This document shows positions 27,589-35,337 of a DNA stretch of 51,645 bases, piece by piece; position 1 is the first letter of the stretch; the number at the start of each line of letters is the position of its first letter. A program made the position numbers and the translations under genes. This stretch comes from an uncultured Prevotellaceae bacterium. Its GTDB lineage: Bacteria; Bacteroidota; Bacteroidia; Bacteroidales; Bacteroidaceae. The stretch covers positions 1 to 51,645 of the forward strand of contig CACYKA010000014.1 of assembly GCA_902774795.1 (NCBI GenBank). The letters are read 5' to 3'. The notes beneath the pieces are model-generated. The model was not told where the DNA came from and searched no databases. It saw only the letters and a program-made list of their open reading frames with translations.

Positions 27589-27902
27589 TAAGGCTGATGG
27601 GCGAGCTTTTTAGCTATTTTTAACAAAAATGCCGCAGTTCCGCTTCTGTTAAACAGTAGTTCTAATATTATTAAAGTATAATTCCACTTTATTTTAAGCC
27701 TTAAAGGAATTTTTCCTTACCCTTCGATATATTTTATATTTCCGCACCGCGTACAGTAGTTTCCGCTGCGCGTACAGTAGTTTCTGCACTGCGTACAGTA
27801 GTTTCCGCACTGGAAATATAAAATTCCTTTAGGAGTAAAAACATTTCTCACGAGAGGAAAATCAATTTTTTTCTATTTAGAAAGCCTTTTTTGAGGAAAT
27901 GT
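27589..27902. other. Gene-free gap between rpsP and the thrA promoter
   Basis: No coding potential seen. It holds the 21-base repeat (27739-27812) flanked by inverted arms, and a degenerate further copy near 27636-27662. The outer A/T-rich arms are TAAAGGAATTTT (27702-27713) and TTTTATATTTCC (27732-27743), both able to pair with the contiguous right arm 27812-27831. Confidence 0.8.
27739..27812. repeat. 21-base tandem repeat, 3.5 copies
   Basis: Copies at 27739, 27760 and 27781, and a partial at 27802. The constant core is GCGTACAGTAG, with TTTCCGC just before it in most copies. A 13-base identical piece (TCCGCACCGCGTA) recurs at 28002-28014 in the thrA leader. No spacers exist, so it is not a CRISPR. 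Confidence 0.92.
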
Positions 27903-27933
27903 TTTGCAGTTTATAATAATTTTATTAAATTTG
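27903..27933 (+). promoter_or_regulatory. Promoter of the threonine operon
   Basis: TTTG at 27903-27906 and TAAATTTG at 27926-27933 with 19 bases between, a full match to the Bacteroidetes consensus. Predicted start near 27940. Confidence 0.8.
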
Positions 27934-27939
27934 CACCCG

Positions 27940-28040
27940 CTTTTTGTATAAAGGTCAAAGTCAACCCCTGCTGTAAAGGGGAATTTTAATCATCAAAAAC
28001 GTCCGCACCGCGTAACGCAAAGTGAAAGGGTGCAGTATTT
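27940..28040 (+). promoter_or_regulatory. Structured leader of thrA
   Basis: About 100 bases from the predicted start to the thrA ATG. Hairpin 1: CCCCT/AGGGG (27965-27981) followed by AATTTTAAT, like a weak terminator. Hairpin 2: GCACC (28005-28009) with GGTGC (28029-28033), enclosing GCG-taa-CGC, ends seven bases before the ATG and could limit ribosome access. No convincing Thr/Ile-rich leader peptide with an ordinary start codon was found. Confidence 0.45.
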
Positions 28041-30488
28041 ATGAAAGTACTGAAATTTGGCGGAACCAGCGTGGGTTCCGTAGAGAGTATCCTCAGCCTG
28101 AAGGCTATTGTAGAAAAAGAGGCTAAGAAACAGCCTGTCATCGTAGTGGTAAGTGCACTGGGAGGCATTACAGACAAACTCCTACTTACTTCACGATTGG
28201 CACTTGGAGGTGACGAACACTATCGCGATGAGTTTGATGCGATAGTAGATAGGCACCACAAGATGATAGATACTATCATCACTGATCCGATGGATCGCGA
28301 ACGTCTTTTCAATACTATTGATGCTCTGCTGGAGCAATTGAGAAGCCTTTATTTCGGAGTATATCTTATTCATGACATTTCGCCCAAGACGCAGGATGCC
28401 ATACTGGCGTACGGAGAGCGTCTGAGCTCAAATATAGTAGCAACCCTGATAAAGGGTGCGCGATGGTTCGACTCGCGCAATTTTATCAAGACCGACAAGA
28501 AGTTTGGTCGCAACTCACTGGATGCGGAACTCACCAATAAACTGGTTAGGGACACATTCTCTCCTCTGCCACGAATATCGCTGGTGCCAGGATTCATCTC
28601 GAAGGACAAGACCACTGGCGAGACAACCAACCTGGGACGTGGCGGCTCTGACTATACCGCTGCCATAATAGCTGCTGCGCTGGATGCAGAGATATTGGAG
28701 ATATGGACTGACGTGGACGGCTTCATGACAGCTGACCCAAGGGTTATTACTTCTGCTTATCCTATCAGGGAACTGTCGTTTGTCGAGGCAATGGAGCTGT
28801 GTAACTTCGGAGCAAAGGTTATCTATCCTCCTACGATATATCCGGTTTGTGTGAAGAATATCCCCATCAAGGTGAAGAACACCTTCAACCCAGAGGCTGA
28901 GGGCACTATCATCACAGAGAAGGTGGCTGGCGACCATAAGCCTATCAAGGGTATCTCAAGCATCAACGGCACGGCCCTGATAACTGTTACGGGATTGTCG
29001 ATGGTGGGCGTGATAGGCGTAAACCAACGCATATTCACTACGCTGGCTCGCAATGGCATATCTGTATTCATGGTGTCGCAGGCATCATCAGAGAACTCTA
29101 CCTCAATAGGCGTCAAGGAAGATGTTGCGGAAGACGCAGTAAGGGTGCTCAACAATGAATTTGCCAAGGAAATAGAAACAGGGGCAATGTTCCCCATGAA
29201 GGCAGAGACAGGACTGGCAACAATAGCCATAGTGGGCGAGAACATGAAGCAGACACCAGGTATTGCAGGAAAGCTGTTCGGCTGTCTGGGAAGGTCGGGT
29301 ATTTCAATCATAGCATGCGCCCAGGGTGCTTCCGAGACAAATATCTCATTCGTGGTAAAGAGTGAGTTCCTGCGTAAGTCGCTGAACGTTATCCACGACT
29401 CGTTCTTCCTGTCAGAATATAAGGTGCTGAACCTCTTCATCTGCGGTGTCGGAACCGTAGGCTCAAAACTTATAGAGCAGATATCGTCACAGTATGAGAC
29501 GCTGAAGAAGGAATCAGGACTGCTGCTCAACGTTGTGGGCATAGCATCGTCGAAGAAAGCTATATTCTCACGTGAGGGAATAAATCTGCAGACGTACCGG
29601 GAAGAACTGGACAAGGCAGAACCGTCTGATTCAAGAAAGATGCTGCAGGGCATACTGAATATGAATATCTTCAACAGTGTCTTCGTCGATTGTACAGCCT
29701 CAAAGGAGGTGGCAGACCTTTATCAGGCTTTGCTGGAGCATAACGTTAACGTAATTACGGCAAACAAGATAGCAGCATCAGGCGACTACAACACATACCG
29801 CACCTTGAAGGATACAGCCAAGAGGGTAGGAGTGAAGTTCCGCTACGAGACAAACGTAGGTGCCGGACTGCCCATCATCGGAACCATGAACGACCTCACC
29901 AACTCTGGTGATAAGATTCTGAAGATTGAGGCTGTACTGTCAGGTACTGTGAACTATATCTTCAATGCCTTGTCGGCAGAGGTGCCTTTCTCTGAGACCG
30001 TTAAGAAAGCCCGCGAATTGGGCTTCGCAGAGCCTGACCCGCGTATAGACCTCAGCGGAACAGACGTGGTGCGCAAGCTCGTCATCCTCACTCGTGAGGC
30101 TGGATATGAAGTGGAGCAGAGCGATGTGGAGAAACATCTGTTCGTGCCCGACGATTTCTTCACAGGCAGCTTGGATGACTTCTGGCGTCGCCTCCCAGAA
30201 CTGGATGCACAGTTTGAGGCAAAGCGCAAGGAACTGGAGGCAAAGAACTGTCGCCAGAGATTTGTAGCAGCGATGGAGGTGATAGACGGTCAGGTGAAGT
30301 GTAGCGTGTCATTGCGTGAGGTGCCGCTGAACCATTCCTTCTACGAGTTGGAAGGGTCAAACAACATCGTTACCCTTACCACCACGCGTTACAAAGAGTA
30401 TCCGCTGCTCATACAGGGCTTCGGTGCCGGTGCCAGCGTAACGGCTGCCGGAGTATTTGCAAATATACTTTCGATAGCGAACATTTAG
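28041..30488 (+). CDS. thrA: Bifunctional aspartate kinase / homoserine dehydrogenase
   Basis: An 815-residue fusion catalysing the first and third steps from aspartate to threonine. The aspartokinase domain starts MKVLKFGGTSVG and includes SNIVA, GRGGSDYTAA and ACT-type regulatory regions (about 310-465). The homoserine dehydrogenase domain (about 470-815) begins LFICGVGTVGSKL (NAD(P) site) and holds GTVNYIFN and FAEPDPRIDLSGTDVVRK motifs. Size is normal for this fusion. First gene of the thrA-apgM-thrC operon; feedback by threonine through the ACT domains is expected from the family. Confidence 0.97.
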   Translation: MKVLKFGGTSVGSVESILSLKAIVEKEAKKQPVIVVVSALGGITDKLLLTSRLALGGDEHYRDEFDAIVDRHHKMIDTIITDPMDRERLFNTIDALLEQLRSLYFGVYLIHDISPKTQDAILAYGERLSSNIVATLIKGARWFDSRNFIKTDKKFGRNSLDAELTNKLVRDTFSPLPRISLVPGFISKDKTTGETTNLGRGGSDYTAAIIAAALDAEILEIWTDVDGFMTADPRVITSAYPIRELSFVEAMELCNFGAKVIYPPTIYPVCVKNIPIKVKNTFNPEAEGTIITEKVAGDHKPIKGISSINGTALITVTGLSMVGVIGVNQRIFTTLARNGISVFMVSQASSENSTSIGVKEDVAEDAVRVLNNEFAKEIETGAMFPMKAETGLATIAIVGENMKQTPGIAGKLFGCLGRSGISIIACAQGASETNISFVVKSEFLRKSLNVIHDSFFLSEYKVLNLFICGVGTVGSKLIEQISSQYETLKKESGLLLNVVGIASSKKAIFSREGINLQTYREELDKAEPSDSRKMLQGILNMNIFNSVFVDCTASKEVADLYQALLEHNVNVITANKIAASGDYNTYRTLKDTAKRVGVKFRYETNVGAGLPIIGTMNDLTNSGDKILKIEAVLSGTVNYIFNALSAEVPFSETVKKARELGFAEPDPRIDLSGTDVVRKLVILTREAGYEVEQSDVEKHLFVPDDFFTGSLDDFWRRLPELDAQFEAKRKELEAKNCRQRFVAAMEVIDGQVKCSVSLREVPLNHSFYELEGSNNIVTLTTTRYKEYPLLIQGFGAGASVTAAGVFANILSIANI

Positions 30489-30491
30489 GCT

Positions 30492-30523
30492 CCCCTCCCG
30501 ACCTCCCCCAGTTAGGGGAGGGG
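30492..30523. other. G/C hairpin between thrA and apgM
   Basis: CCCCTCCC (30492-30499) pairs with GGGAGGGG (30516-30523) around a 16-base loop. No T-run follows, so it is more likely an mRNA structure or genome-wide repeat than a terminator. Confidence 0.6.
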
Positions 30524-30530
30524 TCAAAGG

Positions 30531-30565
30531 CAATTATCAATTTTCAATTATCAATTATCAATTTA
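30531..30565 (+). repeat. Heptamer array before apgM
   Basis: Five units in register: CAATTAT, CAATTTT, CAATTAT twice, CAATTTA. It ends four bases before the GTG start of apgM. The unit is a rotation of that at 3841. Confidence 0.95.
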
Positions 30566-30569
30566 GAAA

Positions 30570-31808
30570 GTGAAGACAATAATAATACTCGGCGATGGCA
30601 TGGCCGATAACCCAATAGAGAAACTCGGAGGCAAGACGCCACTGCAATATGCAAGGACGCCCTATATGGACTTCCTCGCAAAGAATGGCAGAACTGGCCG
30701 ACTGGTTACAGTACCACAGGGCTATTCGCCCGGTTCGGAGGTGGCAAATACTGCCATTCTAGGCTATGACCTTGACAAGGTGTATGAGGGCAGAGGACCG
30801 CTGGAGGCTGCTTCTATAGGCTACGAAATGGATGCGCTGGATATGGCGATACGCTGTAATATCATCAGTGTCACTCCGCAGGGCACAATAAAAACCCACA
30901 ACGGAGGCAATCTGTCAACAGAAGATGCTGGTCCGCTAATCGAGCTTCTCAATGAGAAACTGGGCAGCGACAAGGTGCGCTTCATACGTGGCATACAATA
31001 TCGTCACCTGCTCGTAATCAAGGGTGGCAGCAAACATATAATATGCAATCCGCCTCACGACCATCCAAACGAAGAGTGGCGCCAGCTGTTGGTAACTGCT
31101 GAGCCCAATGCTCCTGTTGAACCAGGAAGAATGACAGCTCAGGAGACAGCAGACCTACTGAATGACCTTATTCTGAAGTCATACGAACTGCTTCCCAAGG
31201 CTCCTCTGAACGTAAAGCGTGCAGCAGAAGGAAAAGACCAGGCAAACATCATCTGGCCGTGGAGTGGGGGATATCGTCCTGATATGCGGACCCTCATGGA
31301 GAAATACCCACAAGTGAAATCAGGTGCGGTGGTATCTGCTGTGGACCTTATTCAGGGTATAGGAAAATATGCTGGTCTGGACATCATAAAGGTAAAGGGT
31401 GCTACAGGACTTTGGGATACTGACTATGAGGCAAAGACAAAGGCAGCATTGGACAACCTGAAGACAAAAGACTTTGTATTCCTGCATGTGGAAGCCAGCG
31501 ACGAGGCTGGTCATGACGGCGATGTGGAGCTGAAGGTCAGGACGATAGAGAATCTTGACTCTCGCATGATAGGTCCGATATACGAGGAGACAAAGACATG
31601 GGACGAGCCGGTATGCATAGCCGTACTGCCCGACCACTATACTCCTGTCGAGATGCGCATCCACGTGGGTGAGCCTGTGCCATTCATCATATACTACAAC
31701 GGCATTGAACCTGACAGCGTTGAGAAATATGATGAGTTTACTTGTGTCAATGGTGGCTACGGCATACTGAAGTTAAATGAATTTATGAAAACATTAATGT
31801 CATTATGA
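30570..31808 (+). CDS. ApgM-family phosphomutase-like protein, proposed homoserine kinase
   Basis: A 412-residue alkaline-phosphatase-superfamily protein of the cofactor-independent phosphoglycerate mutase (ApgM) type. Metal and active-site motifs: Asp9 in GDGMADNP, Ser56 in GSEVANTA, and later HVEASDEAGHDGD and LPDHYTP. It starts with GTG at 30570. Its position between thrA and thrC, with overlap into thrC (ATGA at 31805), and the lack of any thrB in the window fit the proposal that members of this branch are the missing homoserine kinase; annotation systems carry a family for this. A true phosphoglycerate mutase role cannot be excluded. Confidence 0.85.
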   Translation: MKTIIILGDGMADNPIEKLGGKTPLQYARTPYMDFLAKNGRTGRLVTVPQGYSPGSEVANTAILGYDLDKVYEGRGPLEAASIGYEMDALDMAIRCNIISVTPQGTIKTHNGGNLSTEDAGPLIELLNEKLGSDKVRFIRGIQYRHLLVIKGGSKHIICNPPHDHPNEEWRQLLVTAEPNAPVEPGRMTAQETADLLNDLILKSYELLPKAPLNVKRAAEGKDQANIIWPWSGGYRPDMRTLMEKYPQVKSGAVVSAVDLIQGIGKYAGLDIIKVKGATGLWDTDYEAKTKAALDNLKTKDFVFLHVEASDEAGHDGDVELKVRTIENLDSRMIGPIYEETKTWDEPVCIAVLPDHYTPVEMRIHVGEPVPFIIYYNGIEPDSVEKYDEFTCVNGGYGILKLNEFMKTLMSL

Positions 31809-33151
31809 AATATTACTCAACCAACAAGAAAGCTCCTATAGCCACACTTGAGAAGGCTGTGGTTAAAGGCCTGGCAGAAGACAAGGGTCTTTATATGCCA
31901 GAGACAATAAAGAAGCTCCCTAAGGAGTTCTTCGAGAACATCGACAAGATGTCATTTCAGGATATCGCCTGTGCAGTGGCTGATGCCTTCTTTGGAGAAG
32001 ACGTAGAGAAAGAAGCTCTGAGGAACATTGTGTGTGACACTCTTTCCTTCGACTGTCCTGTAGTGCCTGTCACCCCTAAAGGAAAGGACGACACGGATAT
32101 CTATACCTTGGAACTGTTCCATGGTCCTACGCTGGCGTTCAAGGATGTGGGCGCACGTTTCATGGCACGTCTGCTGCAGTACTTCCTAAGGAAGGGTTCA
32201 AAGGTTCAAGGAGTTCAAGAAGTTCAAGGTTCTGAGGTCAATGTCCTTGTAGCAACTTCTGGTGATACTGGTTCAGCAGTAGCAAACGGTTTCCTGGGTG
32301 TTGAGGGCATACATGTCTATGTGCTCTATCCGAAGGGCAAGGTAAGTCCGATACAGGAGTGCCAGTTTACCACACTGGGAAAGAATATTACCGCTATCGA
32401 GGTCGATGGTGTCTTCGACGATTGTCAGGCACTGGTAAAGGCAGCCTTCATGGATGCAGACCTTAATGCACACATGAAGCTCACTTCAGCCAACTCAATA
32501 AATGTGGCACGTTTCCTGCCTCAGGCATTCTATTACTTCAATGCCTATGCCCGTATGAAGGCACTGGGTAAGGCTGACAATATGGTGATGTGTGTACCGA
32601 GCGGTAACTTCGGTAATATCTGTGCCGCACTTTTCGGACATGCTATGGGACTGCCCATAAAGCGCTTTATTGCAGCCAACAATGCCAATGATATTTTCTA
32701 CAACTACCTACAGACAGGCAAGTATTGTCCTCAGCCTTCAAAGGCTACGCTGGCAAATGCTATGGATGTGGGCGACCCAAGTAACTTTGCTCGCATATAC
32801 GACCTGTACAAGGGTGACCATGCAGCTATCACCAGCCTCATAAGCGGAGCTACATATAAGGACGAGCAGATACGTGCTACAATGCAGGAGTGCTATGAGG
32901 AGACAGGATATGTCCTCGACCCTCATGGAGCATGCGGATATCAGGCTCTGAAAGACTTGCTGAAAGAGGGAGAAACAGGAGTCTTCTGTGAGACTGCTCA
33001 TCCTGCTAAGTTCAAGGAGAAGGTGGATGACATACTCTCTACGGATATCGAGATACCGGCACGTCTGCAGGCCTTCATGAAGGGTACGAAACAGAGTATT
33101 CCTATGTCGAAGGAGTTCAGCGATTTCAAGGATTTTTTGATGAAGCAGTAA
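31805..33151 (+). CDS. thrC: Threonine synthase
   Basis: A 448-residue PLP enzyme converting O-phosphohomoserine to threonine. PLP-binding Lys113 is in LAFKDVGAR; the phosphate-binding loop is in TSGDTGSAV; SANSINVARFLPQ and CVPSGNFGNI are conserved. Start ATG overlaps apgM by four bases. Residues about 131-143 (the VQG-VQE-VQG stretch) are encoded by a 9-base repeat placed between the first helix after Lys113 and the next strand, an insertion that keeps the frame. Confidence 0.97.
   Translation: MKYYSTNKKAPIATLEKAVVKGLAEDKGLYMPETIKKLPKEFFENIDKMSFQDIACAVADAFFGEDVEKEALRNIVCDTLSFDCPVVPVTPKGKDDTDIYTLELFHGPTLAFKDVGARFMARLLQYFLRKGSKVQGVQEVQGSEVNVLVATSGDTGSAVANGFLGVEGIHVYVLYPKGKVSPIQECQFTTLGKNITAIEVDGVFDDCQALVKAAFMDADLNAHMKLTSANSINVARFLPQAFYYFNAYARMKALGKADNMVMCVPSGNFGNICAALFGHAMGLPIKRFIAANNANDIFYNYLQTGKYCPQPSKATLANAMDVGDPSNFARIYDLYKGDHAAITSLISGATYKDEQIRATMQECYEETGYVLDPHGACGYQALKDLLKEGETGVFCETAHPAKFKEKVDDILSTDIEIPARLQAFMKGTKQSIPMSKEFSDFKDFLMKQ
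32194..32234 (+). repeat. 9-base tandem repeat inside thrC
   Basis: About four units around GTTCAAG with a period of 8-9, mostly 9 (AGTTCAAGA, AGTTCAAGG). It encodes the repeated Val-Gln tripeptides and keeps the reading frame. Confidence 0.85.
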
Positions 33152-33152
33152 T

Positions 33153-33180
33153 AATTCATAATTCAAAATTCATAATTATG
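33153..33180 (+). repeat. Heptamer array between thrC and lysA
   Basis: Four units in register: AATTCAT, AATTCAA, AATTCAT, AATTATG. The last unit supplies the lysA start codon. Confidence 0.93.
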
Positions 33181-34338
33181 AGTAGTTATTTCAAAGACAA
33201 GATAGAGAAGTTCAGGAATCTTGAGACTCCTTTCTATTATTATGACAAGGCATTGCTGAACGAAACCCTGCAGACAATTAATAGCTGTCTGAAGAACTTC
33301 CCTGCATACCATCTGCATTATGCTGTGAAGGCAAATGCCAACAAGGATGTGCTTAGGGAGATACAGAAGGCTGGTTTTGGCGTAGATTGTGTCAGTGGCG
33401 GAGAAATACAGCAGGCTCTTGATGCTGGTTTCGATGCAGGCAAGATAGTATATGCTGGTGTCGGTAAGGCTGACTGGGAGATAAATCTGGGTCTTGATGC
33501 AGGGATATTCTGCTTCAATGTTGAGTCTGAGCCTGAATTGCAGGTTATAAATGAACTTGCAGGCAAGAAGGGTAAGACGGCACGTGTATGTTTCCGCATT
33601 AATCCTAATGTGGGTGCACATACCCACGCAAATATCACCACTGGTCTGGCAGAAAACAAATTCGGTATCTCAATGCAGGATATGGAAGAGGCTATAAGGG
33701 AGGCAGAGGAACTTCCTAACATAGAATTCCTGGGTCTTCACTTCCACATTGGCAGTCAGATACTGGAGATGACAGACTTCGAGGCACTGTGTAACCGCAT
33801 CAATGAGTTGCAGGACAGACTGGAGGCACAGGGAATAAAGCCAAAAGTGATAAACGTAGGCGGAGGACTGGGTGTGGCATATGATGACCCAGACGGAAAA
33901 CCAATACCAGACTTTGATGCTTACTTCAATACCTATGCCAAGAACCTGAAGCTTCGCGAAGGACAGGAGATGCACTGCGAACTCGGTAGGGCTGTAGTGG
34001 GCCAGATGGGAAGTCTGATAACACGTGTGCTCTATGTGAAGCATGCTCATGTGAAGTCATTCGTAATTGTGGATGCAGGAATGAGCGACCTGATACGTCC
34101 TGCCCTCTATGATGCTCATCACGAAATACAGCTGGCAGAGGATTCTGAAGGCAGGGAAGAATGCACCTATGACGTAGTAGGTCCGATATGCGAGTCATCT
34201 GACGTGTTCGGCAAGGACGAGAAACTGCCTGAATGCCGTCGTGGCGACCTTATAGCATTGCGCTCAGCAGGTGCTTACGGCGAGATAATGGCATGTCAGT
34301 ATAACTGCAGAAAACTGCCTAAGGCTTATTTACTATAA
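33178..34338 (+). CDS. lysA: Diaminopimelate decarboxylase
   Basis: A 386-residue PLP decarboxylase making lysine from meso-diaminopimelate, the last step of the pathway. PLP Lys51 lies in YAVKANAN; HFHIGSQI, NVGGGLGV, ELGRAV and the C-terminal CESSDVFGKDEKLP match group IV decarboxylases. It follows thrC by 26 bases filled with a heptamer array, so it may be read with the threonine operon, a sensible link as both draw on aspartate semialdehyde. Confidence 0.96.
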   Translation: MSSYFKDKIEKFRNLETPFYYYDKALLNETLQTINSCLKNFPAYHLHYAVKANANKDVLREIQKAGFGVDCVSGGEIQQALDAGFDAGKIVYAGVGKADWEINLGLDAGIFCFNVESEPELQVINELAGKKGKTARVCFRINPNVGAHTHANITTGLAENKFGISMQDMEEAIREAEELPNIEFLGLHFHIGSQILEMTDFEALCNRINELQDRLEAQGIKPKVINVGGGLGVAYDDPDGKPIPDFDAYFNTYAKNLKLREGQEMHCELGRAVVGQMGSLITRVLYVKHAHVKSFVIVDAGMSDLIRPALYDAHHEIQLAEDSEGREECTYDVVGPICESSDVFGKDEKLPECRRGDLIALRSAGAYGEIMACQYNCRKLPKAYLL

Positions 34339-34350
34339 TAGAACGTAAAA

Positions 34351-35337
34351 TTGAAGGTACTTCATTATAATCAGACAGCAGGCGTTCTTGCACCGTTGAG
34401 TGATAAGGTGGAGAACATCATCCTGGAGTGTGCCCCATCAAAAAATGTGGTGGCATTCTACAGGTATGTATGTTCCAGGATTAACGAGGCTGACCCTGAC
34501 ATAGTACACATATACGGTGCCTGGGACTGGCACATCGGTGTGGTGGCATATGCTGCATACATAAAGAACAAGGCACTGGTATATTCTCCGATGAGGGGCA
34601 TTATGTCAAGTGTTTTGGAATGGAATCCTATAAAGCGCAGATTCTGGCAGTTTGTGACATATCAGTACTGGCTTATCCGTAATGCCTATGTGCTGATAAT
34701 GCAGGACAGCCATGAAGACGGCATATTCCGCACTACGAAACTGAGGGAAAGTGGTATTGAGGTACTGCCTGAGCCATCGATGATAGACGAGGATGTCCAG
34801 AAGGACTTCATGTTTGCCATTTATAATAAGACACTCGACACCAACTACAAGCGCTATATCACTCCTCTTGAGAAACAGTATGTCACCGCTATGGTGCAGT
34901 TGGCAGTCCTGGATGCCGGTGACCAAATAGCACCACCTTATATTCATAACCTGTCAACACGTAGGATAGCATTCTATGCTCATGACGAGGATGCCTTGGA
35001 GATGATGGAAGAGGGCGCAAGGAAACTGAATATGCCAATGCCGGAATTGCCTGAGGTGACGGATGATATGCGATACCCGGTGGGAAAAAGAAAACCTCTG
35101 GGAGGCTTTGCTGACAAGGAGGTGGTGAAGATGATTATGGCATCCAAGAAGATAGGATTGAAGAATCTCACCCTGCGCCACTGGGCGGAGTTGTATAATA
35201 TGTTCCGCTATGTAGATTTCGATGAAGATCAGGCAGCTCGCGAGATAAAGAAACACGGACTGAAAAAGACTACACTAAAGATACAAGATTACCTGACAGA
35301 ATTATTTTTCTTAAAACCTGGATATAATATATTATGA
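34351..35337 (+). CDS. Glycosyltransferase-like protein of unknown role
   Basis: A 328-residue protein starting with TTG at 34351; a stop codon lies three codons upstream and no ATG gives the full N-terminus. The N-terminal half (VEN..LE, then DIVHIYGAWDWHIGVVAYAAYIKNKALVYSPMRGI and IMQDS) resembles the N-terminal Rossmann half of GT4-type glycosyltransferases. The C-terminal half is not a recognisable GT domain and has no EX7E-like motif I can place, so it may be a degenerate or specialised relative. It overlaps the class III FBPase gene by four bases (ATGA), an odd partner. Confidence 0.5.
   Translation: MKVLHYNQTAGVLAPLSDKVENIILECAPSKNVVAFYRYVCSRINEADPDIVHIYGAWDWHIGVVAYAAYIKNKALVYSPMRGIMSSVLEWNPIKRRFWQFVTYQYWLIRNAYVLIMQDSHEDGIFRTTKLRESGIEVLPEPSMIDEDVQKDFMFAIYNKTLDTNYKRYITPLEKQYVTAMVQLAVLDAGDQIAPPYIHNLSTRRIAFYAHDEDALEMMEEGARKLNMPMPELPEVTDDMRYPVGKRKPLGGFADKEVVKMIMASKKIGLKNLTLRHWAELYNMFRYVDFDEDQAAREIKKHGLKKTTLKIQDYLTELFFLKPGYNIL

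Noticed and set aside
27739-27812. Possible CRISPR array
   Set aside because: Units are contiguous 21-base copies with no spacers, and no cas genes are nearby.
27983-28015. Thr/Ile-containing leader peptide for thrA attenuation
   Set aside because: The only frame with Ile and Thr codons has no ATG, GTG or TTG start; it would need an ATT start after a stop codon.
28823-29674. Minus-strand open frame (283 codons) opposite thrA
   Set aside because: Shadow of thrA; no start context or promoter, and no domain.
30492-30523. Terminator between thrA and apgM
   Set aside because: The hairpin lacks a T-run, and the genes are expected to be cotranscribed, so I list it as a structure only.
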